In this document: piece after piece, positions 17,893-26,081 of the stretch
Position numbering within the stretch: position 1 is the first letter of the stretch
Layout of the letters: every line of letters begins with the position of its first letter
NCBI RefSeq assembly: GCF_900172225.1
Contig: NZ_FWFO01000001.1
Coordinates: forward strand, 372,001-436,000
Length of the DNA: 64,000 nucleotides
Reading direction: 5' to 3'
Origin: Falsiruegeria litorea R37
GTDB lineage: Bacteria; Pseudomonadota; Alphaproteobacteria; Rhodobacterales; Rhodobacteraceae
The notes under the pieces: generated by a model
The model's input: only the letters and a program-made list of their open reading frames with translations
Database searches by the model: none
What the model was told of the DNA's origin: nothing
Position numbers and translations under genes: made by a program

Positions 17893-18525
17893 GTGGAGGC
17901 CAAAGAGCTTCAGAAGAAACGTCGTACTGAGCCCCCCGAAGTCCGCCGGTTGCAACTTATCATGGCGGCGATTGATTCAATCGCGAAGCGCGGTTTTTCG
18001 GACACGACGCTCAAACATGTCACCGAAGCGGCGAACCTATCGCATGGCGTGGTCAACTATCACTTTGCCAGCAAAGAGGCGCTTTATGACGCGGCTTTGG
18101 GGTTCCTTGCGCAGGAGCATTATGAAAACTGGCTGAAGTATTATGATGAGGCAGAGCCGACACCGGCGCATCGGTTGGTGGCCATCGTCAACGCGGATTT
18201 TGACAAAAGCATCTGCACACACAAGCGGCTGGCCGTGTGGTTCGCGTTCTGGGGGCAGGCTAAGTATCGCCCAAACTATCTGAAAATTCATAATAAATTC
18301 GACAACGAGCGGTATGATCGTATCCTGCGATTGTGCGGTGAGCTGATTGTCGAGGGCGGCTATGATGACCTGGATGCAGACAAAACGGCCCGCGCGGTCG
18401 AGGCGATGTCGGACGGGGCCTGGCTGAGTTTGGTGCTGTATCCCAAGGTGGCGGATCGGCGGGAATTCAGAGATGTCTGCCAGCTTTCACTGTCGCGGTT
18501 CTTCCCCAAGCACTTCCCGCTGTAA
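17893..18525 (+). CDS. BetI-like TetR-family regulator 1
   Basis: 210 residues. The N-terminal HTH is at about 38-66 (VTEAANLSHGVVNYHFASKEAL). The rest matches the BetI-type ligand domain, including KRLAVWFAFWGQA, which also occurs in the regulator at 31764 as KKLAVWFAFFGEA. GTG start with GAGGAGGGG upstream. As the last gene of the importer operon it probably senses the imported amine and acts on the TTGAATG-NN-CATTCAA repeats. Confidence 0.87.
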   Translation: MEAKELQKKRRTEPPEVRRLQLIMAAIDSIAKRGFSDTTLKHVTEAANLSHGVVNYHFASKEALYDAALGFLAQEHYENWLKYYDEAEPTPAHRLVAIVNADFDKSICTHKRLAVWFAFWGQAKYRPNYLKIHNKFDNERYDRILRLCGELIVEGGYDDLDADKTARAVEAMSDGAWLSLVLYPKVADRREFRDVCQLSLSRFFPKHFPL

Positions 18526-18538
18526 AGGCGGCACCAGA

Positions 18539-20998
18539 TCAGCATTTGATCTTTTTCATTTCGGGATCATACAGCGGCTTGAGCGAAGCAATTGCTTCGA
18601 ACTTCTCGTCCGCGATCTCGATCTGCCAGTGTCCAGAGGCGACGACGTCCGCTGTAAGGGGCGCATTGGTTTCCGCAAACCCGATGCCAACAGCACCGCC
18701 CAACGTGTGCCCGTATCCACCAACCTGCACATAGCCGACTTCTTGACCGTTGAGATGGATCATCTCGTTGCCATAAAGCAGCGGCTCGGGGTCTTTCAGC
18801 AGGAATTGCAGCATCCGGGTGTGCGGCACGCCCTTGGCCTTGATCTGGGCCAATGCATCGCGACCGATGAAGCCGCCGGGCTTGTCCAGTTTGACGGCAA
18901 ATCCCAAACCGGCTTCGATCGGGTTGTCGGTGTTGTCCACGTCGATCCCAAAGTCACGGTAAGCCTTTTCAAGGCGTAGCGAGTTCAGGGTTTGCATTCC
19001 GGCATTTCGGACACCCAGGTCGCGGCCAGCGTCCATGATCAGATCGTAGGTTTGAACCGCTTGAGTGGTCGGGACATGAAGTTCCCACCCCAATTCGCCA
19101 ATGAAGGTCACGCGATAGGCCATGACGACGGCGTAACCGACATCGATCTCGCGCGCGGTCATGAACGGGAACCCGTCATCCGACAGATCCGCGCCCGAGA
19201 TCCGGCTCAGCAACTCGCGGGACTTTGGGCCGTGCACGTTGATCTGGCAGCGCCCTGCAGTGACATCCGTGATAATCACGGTTTCGTTGTCCTGGATGTG
19301 GCGTCGCATGCGCATTTCGGTGTGACCGGCCGAGTTTTCCCCGACAACGACCCAGAATTTTTGGTCTGCCAGTCGGGTTACTGTCAAATCGGCCTCGAAC
19401 CCGCCGTGTTCATTGACCCAGGCCGTATAGACCACACGGCCCGGATCGACGTCGACCTCGTTGCAGGACAGACGAGAGAGCAAGGCGCAAGCATCTGGTC
19501 CCTCGACGCTGAAACAGGCCATGGAGGTCATGTCCATGACGATCACATCCTCACGGGCAGCGCGATGCTCTTCTGCGTGCCAGTCAAACCAGTTCTGACG
19601 ATGCCAGCTATATGCCTCGATCCTGGCCCGATCGGGTGTTGGCGCGAACCAATCCGGCTGTTCCCAGGCGTTGCCTTCGGTGAAATAGGCGCCAGCGTCC
19701 TTGAGACGGTCATATAGAACGGAGCGTTTCACGTTGCGGGCGGTTTTGAAGCTTTCGTTGTGGAAATGCTGCCCGAAGAGTTTTCCCAACAGTTCGGGTG
19801 TTCGATCACGTCTGAACGCAGGCGTCGCCATCTCGCGCGAGAAACGGTTGACGTTGATCCCCGTGACATCGATCGGGGGTACACCATCCACCATCCAATG
19901 AGCCAGCACCATGCCTGTGCCCGCGCCATTCAGGATGCCCAGTGAATTCATTCCGCAAGCGACCCACAAGTTGCGCATCTCAGCCGTAGGGCCGACCAAG
20001 GGGGCCAAATCGGGTGTAAAGCTCTCGGGGCCGCAGAACAGCTTCTTGACCCCATAGTTCATGGTGTCGGGCACCCGAGAATAGGCTTTCTCCAGATCAG
20101 GGCCGACGCGTTCCCAATCCGGTTCGATCTCGCCAAATTGCCATTCGTCCGGGATGCCATCCAGTTTCCAGGCGGCGGCGCCGGGTTCGAACAGGCCTAA
20201 CATCATCCCGCCTACCTCTTCGCGGTAATAGGTGTAGGTTGAAGGGTCTTCCAGCACGGGCAGATCGCGGGGCAGGCCCGGAATGCTCTCGGTGATGAGA
20301 TAGTAGTGTTCTGCCGCTTGAAGGGGCAGGTTCACGCCGTGTTTGGCGCCCAGCTGACGCGACCACATTCCGCCACAGATCACGACGTTCTCGGCGGCAA
20401 TGGATTGCCCATCGGCGGTGCGTACACCCGTTGCGGTTCCATTCTTTGTCAGGATCTCGTCGACCCGTACCCCTTCAAAAATCCGCGCACCCCGGTTTCG
20501 GGCGCCTTTGGCCAGCGACATGGTGACATCGACCGGGTTGGCGCGCCCGTCTTCGGGGATCAGGAAGGCTCCAACGACGTCAGACAGGTCGCCGATGGGG
20601 AACATCTCCTGTGCTTCGGTGACCGAGATTTCGTGGTTGTTGATCCCGAACCTGCGCATAAAGGCCGCGACGCGGCGCATTTCGTGAAGGCGTTCCTGGT
20701 TGGTGGCGATTTGCAGGTAGCCGACATCGCGAAATCCAGTTGGAATACCGGTTTCTTGCTCCAGGTTCGCGTAAAGGTCGCGGCCATGTGTATAGATCGC
20801 GCATTCCGCCTCTGATGTCAGAAGGCCTGCCACAATCAGCCCGGCTGCGTGCCATGTCGTTCCAGAAGTCAACTGCCCCTGCTCCAGGACGATCACATCC
20901 GTATGGCCGAGTTTGGTCAGGTGGTAGGCCGTGTTTGTACCAATTGATCCACCTCCGATGATGACGGTTTGAGCATGAGTTGGAAGCATGTTGGTCAT
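18539..20998 (-). CDS. Dimethylglycine/sarcosine dehydrogenase-like flavoprotein with GcvT domain
   Basis: 819 residues. N-terminal DAO-type FAD domain with IIGGGSIG (13-20) and TTWHAAGL, whose His50 matches the His that covalently holds FAD in dimethylglycine dehydrogenases. From about residue 430 follow GcvT folate-binding and C-terminal barrel domains, which would pass the released methyl group to tetrahydrofolate. It would oxidatively demethylate an N-methyl amine. It converges with the TetR gene, and an exact operator copy is 65 bases upstream of its start. Confidence 0.87.
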   Translation of the reverse strand: MTNMLPTHAQTVIIGGGSIGTNTAYHLTKLGHTDVIVLEQGQLTSGTTWHAAGLIVAGLLTSEAECAIYTHGRDLYANLEQETGIPTGFRDVGYLQIATNQERLHEMRRVAAFMRRFGINNHEISVTEAQEMFPIGDLSDVVGAFLIPEDGRANPVDVTMSLAKGARNRGARIFEGVRVDEILTKNGTATGVRTADGQSIAAENVVICGGMWSRQLGAKHGVNLPLQAAEHYYLITESIPGLPRDLPVLEDPSTYTYYREEVGGMMLGLFEPGAAAWKLDGIPDEWQFGEIEPDWERVGPDLEKAYSRVPDTMNYGVKKLFCGPESFTPDLAPLVGPTAEMRNLWVACGMNSLGILNGAGTGMVLAHWMVDGVPPIDVTGINVNRFSREMATPAFRRDRTPELLGKLFGQHFHNESFKTARNVKRSVLYDRLKDAGAYFTEGNAWEQPDWFAPTPDRARIEAYSWHRQNWFDWHAEEHRAAREDVIVMDMTSMACFSVEGPDACALLSRLSCNEVDVDPGRVVYTAWVNEHGGFEADLTVTRLADQKFWVVVGENSAGHTEMRMRRHIQDNETVIITDVTAGRCQINVHGPKSRELLSRISGADLSDDGFPFMTAREIDVGYAVVMAYRVTFIGELGWELHVPTTQAVQTYDLIMDAGRDLGVRNAGMQTLNSLRLEKAYRDFGIDVDNTDNPIEAGLGFAVKLDKPGGFIGRDALAQIKAKGVPHTRMLQFLLKDPEPLLYGNEMIHLNGQEVGYVQVGGYGHTLGGAVGIGFAETNAPLTADVVASGHWQIEIADEKFEAIASLKPLYDPEMKKIKC

Positions 20999-21062
20999 TT
21001 TGATCGGGCTCCGCTGTAACGGTTGTTTCTCGATAGCAATCAGGCGTGCGAGAGTCTACTGA

Positions 21063-21078
21063 TTGAATGACCATTCAA
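21063..21078. promoter_or_regulatory. BetI-like TetR operator, copy C (perfect)
   Basis: TTGAATG-AC-CATTCAA, a perfect 7-2-7 inverted repeat between the divergent DMGDH-like gene (start 20998) and methyltransferase gene (start 21187). Confidence 0.7.
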
Positions 21079-21186
21079 AATAAGATAATCAATAAGCGTG
21101 CAGTGGATGCCTTGTTGCTTGTTGGGCGTCTATCTTTGGCGTGGTGCGTGAAGTTTGCGGAGCGTTGGCTCGATAGGGGAGAGAGC

Positions 21187-21966
21187 ATGTCGGACGAAAT
21201 CCTTTATGACCGCCAGGTCATCGACTTTTTGGAAGAGCTTTGGGGGGAGGGGTTCTTGTCTCCCGGTGGTGCGGGCGAAGTTGCGCGCGTGCTCGAAGGG
21301 GTGGACCTGAAGGGCAAGCATATCCTTGATATCGGGTGTGGTTCGGGCGCCATCACCGTGCTCTTGGCCGGAGAGATGGGGGCCGGAAAGGTCACCGGCA
21401 TAGACGTCGAGGCGCCGGTTTGCGAAGCGGCGCGGCAAAGGGTCAGGGACGCGGGCCTGGAGGCGAAAGCCGAGATCATCGAAGTCTCCCCTGGACCGAT
21501 GCCATTTGACGGCGAAACGTTTGATGTCGTGTTCTCGAAGGATTCCATTATCCATATCCCGGACAAGGCAGCCCTGGCCGCAGAGGTGCTTCGGGTGTTG
21601 AAGCCGGGCGGAGCGTTTGCTGCTTCTGACTGGCTGACCAATCACGATGACGATATGTCGCCCGAGATGGCTCACTATGTGAAGATGGAAGACCTGGAAT
21701 TTCAGATGGCCTCGCCGACAAAGTATCGCTTGGCGATGGAAGAGGCAGGATTTGAGGCCGTCGAGCTGGTTAACCGCAACCCTTGGTACACCGAAGTATC
21801 GGCGGCGGAGCTTGCCGAGTTGACAGGGCCGAGCCGCGCCAGATGGGAAGCGCGGCACGGTGCAGATTTCATCCAACATCAGATTGAAATCTGGGACGCG
21901 ATGCAGCCGGTGCTGAAGTCGGGGGAACACTGCCCCCATCATATTCGTGGACGAAAACCTGGGTAA
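21187..21966 (+). CDS. SAM-dependent methyltransferase (class I)
   Basis: 259 residues. Motif I ILDIGCGSG (46-54), the acidic end of strand 2 in VTGIDVE, and VLKPGGAFAASDW as motif III. The layout resembles glycine/sarcosine- or phosphoethanolamine-type N-methyltransferases, but substrate is unproven. Start at 21187 has GGGGAGAGAGC upstream; the longer frame from 21067 begins inside the operator and is rejected. An N-methyltransferase beside demethylating enzymes and under the same operator is notable. Confidence 0.82.
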   Translation: MSDEILYDRQVIDFLEELWGEGFLSPGGAGEVARVLEGVDLKGKHILDIGCGSGAITVLLAGEMGAGKVTGIDVEAPVCEAARQRVRDAGLEAKAEIIEVSPGPMPFDGETFDVVFSKDSIIHIPDKAALAAEVLRVLKPGGAFAASDWLTNHDDDMSPEMAHYVKMEDLEFQMASPTKYRLAMEEAGFEAVELVNRNPWYTEVSAAELAELTGPSRARWEARHGADFIQHQIEIWDAMQPVLKSGEHCPHHIRGRKPG

Positions 21967-21978
21967 CCAATCGGCGAG

Positions 21979-21998
21979 GGCTACGATATCTCGTAGCC
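21979..21998. terminator. Hairpin between convergent genes
   Basis: GGCTACGA-TATC-TCGTAGCC gives an 8-bp perfect stem at the junction of the methyltransferase and aminotransferase genes. It overlaps the last codons of the latter. No long T-run follows, so termination strength is uncertain. Confidence 0.5.
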
Positions 21999-23363
21999 TT
22001 CACTGACCTGCGCCATTCCGGCCTCCATGATATCAAACATGTCATCAATCTGATCCGGCGTTATGATCAATGGCGGCGAGAAAACCGCCATATTCCCGAA
22101 GGGGCGGAGCAATAGCCCCAATTCTTCGCAGGCATCATCCAGCTTTTGTCCAAACTTCACATGGGCTTCATAGCTTTGGTCGTTCAGGTTGGGACGGCAT
22201 TCGATACAGCCCAGCAAACCATCGCCGCGCACGTCCCCGACGATCGGAAACCGATCCTTGATCTGCTGTAGTCTGGCCCGGAAATGCGGCGTGACGCGCT
22301 GTACATGTCCAAGGATGTCTTCGTTGTCCATGATCTCGATGTTCTTGATCGCCGCCGCGCAGCTGACGGGGTGCCCTGTGTAGGTATAGCCGTTGTAGAA
22401 AACGTCATCGCCTGGCGCGTCAGCAATTCGTTTGATCACGGCATCCGATATGATGCAGGCCCCAAGCGGCAGGTAGCCCGAGGTCAAACCCTTTGCACAT
22501 GTGATGATGTCAGGAACGATGCCAAAGACGTCTTCGGATGCAAACCAGTGTCCTAATCGCCCAAAGCCGGTGACCACCTCGTCAGAAATGTAGAGGATGT
22601 CATGGGCGCGGCAGATCTCGAGCGTGCGTTTGTGGTAGCCGGGTGGGGGGACGATGACGCCACCCGAGCACAGGATCGGCTCGGCGATGAAGGCGGCGAT
22701 CTTGTCGGCGCCGACCTCGGCAATCAGGTTTTCCAGATCAGCGACTTTCGCGTCGCACCACGCCTCCAGGCTCATGCCGTCGGGCCGATGATAGGGGTTC
22801 ACGTCAGGCAGAAAATGGACAAGATCCCGTGCCTTGTCAAAGCTGGTTTCAAACCGTTCCTTGCCTGTGACAGTTGCGGCCAGAAAGGTTGAGCCATGGT
22901 ACCCTTTTTCCCGGCCGATGATGATCTTCTTGTCTGGGCGTCCCAGCCGCTTGTTCATGAATAGGGCGGTGCGCAGAGCCGTATCAACCGCCGTCGATCC
23001 CCCGGTGGTGAAATGCACCGTATTCAGGTCGCCGGGCGTGCGCTCGGCAATCATGCGGGCCAGAACGGCCGCAGGTTCGGTTGTGAAAGACCATGGGGAT
23101 GCATAGGGCATCTGCATGACCTGAGCGGAGATTGCATCGGCCATATCCTGACGGCCATAGCCGATTTGGGTGCACCACATCCCGCCGGGCCCGTCGATGA
23201 AGCGCTTTCCGGATGCGTCCCAAAGATAAATGCCATCCGCAGTGTTCACACGCATGTATTCCGTGGCCCCGAAACCAGCGGTGTCCGCCCAGGGGTGCAG
23301 GTTGTGATCGCGATCCCAATCAACAAGATCGCCATCGGTTGGAGTGTTGCCAAGAGTATTCAC
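21981..23363 (-). CDS. Class III PLP-dependent aminotransferase
   Basis: 460 residues, the length of omega-amino acid or polyamine:pyruvate aminotransferases. PLP lysine is probably Lys291 in ITCAKGLTSGYLPLG, with Asp261 in ISDEVVTGFGR binding the pyridine nitrogen. It would transfer an amino group from an omega-amine or amino acid to pyruvate. Last gene of a four-gene minus-strand operon, 13 bases after the GcvT-like gene, so it probably handles the demethylated amine product. Confidence 0.88.
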   Translation of the reverse strand: MNTLGNTPTDGDLVDWDRDHNLHPWADTAGFGATEYMRVNTADGIYLWDASGKRFIDGPGGMWCTQIGYGRQDMADAISAQVMQMPYASPWSFTTEPAAVLARMIAERTPGDLNTVHFTTGGSTAVDTALRTALFMNKRLGRPDKKIIIGREKGYHGSTFLAATVTGKERFETSFDKARDLVHFLPDVNPYHRPDGMSLEAWCDAKVADLENLIAEVGADKIAAFIAEPILCSGGVIVPPPGYHKRTLEICRAHDILYISDEVVTGFGRLGHWFASEDVFGIVPDIITCAKGLTSGYLPLGACIISDAVIKRIADAPGDDVFYNGYTYTGHPVSCAAAIKNIEIMDNEDILGHVQRVTPHFRARLQQIKDRFPIVGDVRGDGLLGCIECRPNLNDQSYEAHVKFGQKLDDACEELGLLLRPFGNMAVFSPPLIITPDQIDDMFDIMEAGMAQVSEGYEIS

Positions 23364-23376
23364 GTCTGCTCCTCCA

Positions 23377-24552
23377 TCAGGTGCGGGCCGGGGGTGTTGC
23401 GCGGGCGCGCGGTGGTGCGAAAAAGGCCCCCTGAACGGGTGTAAGACGTGCCATTCTGGTGTCCCACTTGCCTTCTTCCAATGTGTAGATCTCTGCCATC
23501 AGCTTGGACGCGCGCTGCGCATCGGGCATGCGAACATGTGCCAGGGCAACGTTCTTTTTCGCCGTTGGCGACCAGATGCCCGAGGTGATGTGGCCAACTT
23601 CGCGTTTGCGCCCGTTGTAAATCAGTGCGCCTTGAGCGGGTTTGAACCCTTCGACATCACAGCGCATCAGAAGGCTTCTTGGGGTGTGCTGTTTTCTCAA
23701 CAGCGCGCGGCGCCCATTGAAGTGACCTTTTTCAAAGTTGACCAACCAACCAAGACCAAGCTCGAATGGCGTTTGGCCGCGATGCAGGCGTTCGGTGGCA
23801 TGAGCCGGTTGAAAGTCGACGCCGGCGGTCAGAAACCCTGCCTCGATCCGGGCGATGTTCACGGCGTCATAGCCGATGGCGCGCAACCCTTGATGTGTGC
23901 CGGCCTGCCAAATTCGGTCCCAAAGCGCTGGGGCCTTGTCCCAATTGCACCAGAGCTCATAGCCCAGATCGCCCGTGAACCCGGTACGAGAGATCATGAG
24001 GTCAGGCTCGATTTCGATTAGGTCGAACGGTTTCAGGTGCGCAACGTCCAGCCCGGCGGCTTCTAGCACCGCAAATGATGTTGGTCCTTGCAGGGACAGC
24101 CCCGCGATCTCGTGCGACTCGTCTTTGACGGCGACGTCAAAGCCCCAGGCGGCATCAAGAAGCCAGATCAGCATGGGTTCCTGGCAGCACAGCCGCCAAT
24201 CGCCTTCGCCAAGATGGAACAGGGTCCCGTCGTCGATAACCATACCTTCTTCGTCACACCACGCCGCATATCCAACGCGGCCAGTTTTGATCTTACTGAT
24301 GTCACGGGTGACCAAACGATTGAGCATTTGCGCGGTGTCCGGGCCGGTCAGCCGGTATTTGTGCATCGGCGAGATGTCGAACAGAGAGGACTGGTTGCGC
24401 AGGGCGAAATACTCGAACTCCATGCTGTCCAAAACGCTCGGGGCTGCGTAACCGGCCCAGTCGTACCAACTGCGCGCGCGGTTCTGTTCTGCAAGCTTGG
24501 TGTGGAATGGTCCGGGGATCAGGCCCAGTTTGGGATCAACAAAGATGCTCAT
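23377..24552 (-). CDS. GcvT-family aminomethyltransferase-like protein
   Basis: 391 residues, all GcvT: N-terminal folate-binding domain (LFDISPMHKYRLTGPDTAQMLNRL; SRTGFTGDLGYELWC) and C-terminal barrel (EVGHITSGIWSPTAKKNVALAHV). It would move a one-carbon unit to tetrahydrofolate. It is not next to gcvH or gcvP, so glycine cleavage is unlikely. Its ATG overlaps the stop of the upstream flavoprotein (ATGA), implying coupled synthesis and possibly a complex. The Arg/Pro-rich tail is unusual. Confidence 0.82.
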   Translation of the reverse strand: MSIFVDPKLGLIPGPFHTKLAEQNRARSWYDWAGYAAPSVLDSMEFEYFALRNQSSLFDISPMHKYRLTGPDTAQMLNRLVTRDISKIKTGRVGYAAWCDEEGMVIDDGTLFHLGEGDWRLCCQEPMLIWLLDAAWGFDVAVKDESHEIAGLSLQGPTSFAVLEAAGLDVAHLKPFDLIEIEPDLMISRTGFTGDLGYELWCNWDKAPALWDRIWQAGTHQGLRAIGYDAVNIARIEAGFLTAGVDFQPAHATERLHRGQTPFELGLGWLVNFEKGHFNGRRALLRKQHTPRSLLMRCDVEGFKPAQGALIYNGRKREVGHITSGIWSPTAKKNVALAHVRMPDAQRASKLMAEIYTLEEGKWDTRMARLTPVQGAFFAPPRARATPPART

Positions 24553-26081
24553 TTTTGCACCTCCAATGCCATAAGCGCTGCGTTGCGTCCGGCAAGGCCC
24601 ATGACATCACCGCCAGGGTGCGTGGCGGCTCCACACAGGAACAGTCCTTTGGGACCAAAAGCATAGCGGCTTATCCCGTTTGCAGGGCGAAGGGTCAGCA
24701 GTTGATCGAGTGACATTTCCGCGTGGTGCCAATGCCCGCCGGGTGCTCCGGTCGCGGCCTCGATCTGATCCGGCGTTATGACTTGAGTGTCTGTGATCTG
24801 ATCGCGCAGTCCAGGAAGGGCGCGGTCCAAGGTTTCGATGGTAAGTCGGGCCAACTGATCTTGCGCGTCTTGCACCCACCCGCCGTCAAGGTCGGACGGG
24901 GCGTATTGGACAATGGCGGACAACCAATGTGAGCCGTCCGGCAGATCCGTCCTGATCGCCTCGATAACCGGAGCCTTGGACATCTCGCGATACTTGGCGG
25001 GATTGAAAGCGGCTTCGACATAATCGGCAGAGGGCGCATATAGCAGACGCGCGTCTTTCTGATTGCTCTGCAATCCGGAGAGGGGGGAGGCATCCTTTAG
25101 CCGCAAGTTCACCTTGGCCGCGGTGCCCCGTGCGCGGATGTTTCGTATTCGGCGCGTGGCCTCGATATCGAACAGGCTTGGCCCGGTCAGCTGGCATGTC
25201 AGATGCGACGCCAGGTTGCTTAGCACCAAGGGCGCGCGCAGGGTTTGGCCATCTGCGGTTTGCACGCCGGTTACCGCATCCTGATTGACAAGAATGCGCG
25301 ACACCTCGGTTCCTGGTAGCAGCGTGCAACCTGCTGACTTCGCCCCTTCGACCAATGTGTCCACCACCGCTGTCATGCCGCCTGTGGGCCGGGTGATGGT
25401 GCCGCCATGCCCCAACCGATAGATCAGGTTGAACACTGTACCCGGTGATCTTGGACCGGTGGCCGCCCCCCTGATCGCATCTGCCGCAAGCATGCCAGCC
25501 ACCGGTCCGTCCGGCAGATCATCAAGTACGATGTCGTAGACATTAGACAGGACAACCTGCAAGAAACGCCGCATTTCTGATTTGCCAAGCTTTTTCAGCC
25601 CGATTCCCAACTTTGCCAAGCGCAGTATCTCGGCCAATCTGGCCCGTGACAGGGACGCGCTGTGACCCCCTGGCGGCGGGGCTTCCGCGAGTTGACGCAA
25701 CAGCCCGCCATAGGTCTTGAATCTATGGATCAGTTCACACCAAGCCTTTGACTGAGGGTGCTGTGAACCATCATTCCAATACACACCGTTTGCCTTGAAG
25801 ACGATGTGGTTTCCGTCATCGGCAAGCGAAACGGTGTCGATCTGCTGTCCACTAAATGTCGCGCGATCGACATCGATGCCCGCGTCCTTCAGGGCGCGTG
25901 GGCTGAGATTGTAGAGCGCATGTGCCAGTGTCGGCCCCCCATCAACGGCATACGAAGCCATGCCGCCGAAACTGTCCAACTTCTCAATGATGCAGACCTT
26001 CTTGCCCTTTCGCCCGAGCACAGCACCCGCGACGAGCCCGTTTATGCCGCCGCCCACGACAATCGCATCGTAATTGCTCAT
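24549..26081 (-). CDS. Phytoene desaturase-like FAD oxidoreductase (second of pair)
   Basis: 510 residues of the COG1233 type. FAD motif VVGGGINGLVAGAVLGRKG near the N-terminus and a C-terminal FLCGAATHPGGDVMGLAGRNAA block. The start at 26081 overlaps the stop of the upstream paralogue (ATGA), and its own stop overlaps the GcvT start. A longer frame reads 51 codons into the upstream gene and is rejected. There are no carotenoid genes nearby. The context argues for a flavin oxidase or dehydrogenase acting on an amine rather than a carotenoid. Confidence 0.82.
   Translation of the reverse strand: MSNYDAIVVGGGINGLVAGAVLGRKGKKVCIIEKLDSFGGMASYAVDGGPTLAHALYNLSPRALKDAGIDVDRATFSGQQIDTVSLADDGNHIVFKANGVYWNDGSQHPQSKAWCELIHRFKTYGGLLRQLAEAPPPGGHSASLSRARLAEILRLAKLGIGLKKLGKSEMRRFLQVVLSNVYDIVLDDLPDGPVAGMLAADAIRGAATGPRSPGTVFNLIYRLGHGGTITRPTGGMTAVVDTLVEGAKSAGCTLLPGTEVSRILVNQDAVTGVQTADGQTLRAPLVLSNLASHLTCQLTGPSLFDIEATRRIRNIRARGTAAKVNLRLKDASPLSGLQSNQKDARLLYAPSADYVEAAFNPAKYREMSKAPVIEAIRTDLPDGSHWLSAIVQYAPSDLDGGWVQDAQDQLARLTIETLDRALPGLRDQITDTQVITPDQIEAATGAPGGHWHHAEMSLDQLLTLRPANGISRYAFGPKGLFLCGAATHPGGDVMGLAGRNAALMALEVQK

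Noticed and set aside
21067-21186. Upstream start for the methyltransferase
   Set aside because: The ATG lies inside the operator palindrome; ATG 21187 has a clear ribosome binding site.
23377-24552. DMSP demethylase DmdA
   Set aside because: Same GcvT superfamily, but the N-terminus and the coupled flavoprotein context fit an amine-linked GcvT protein better.
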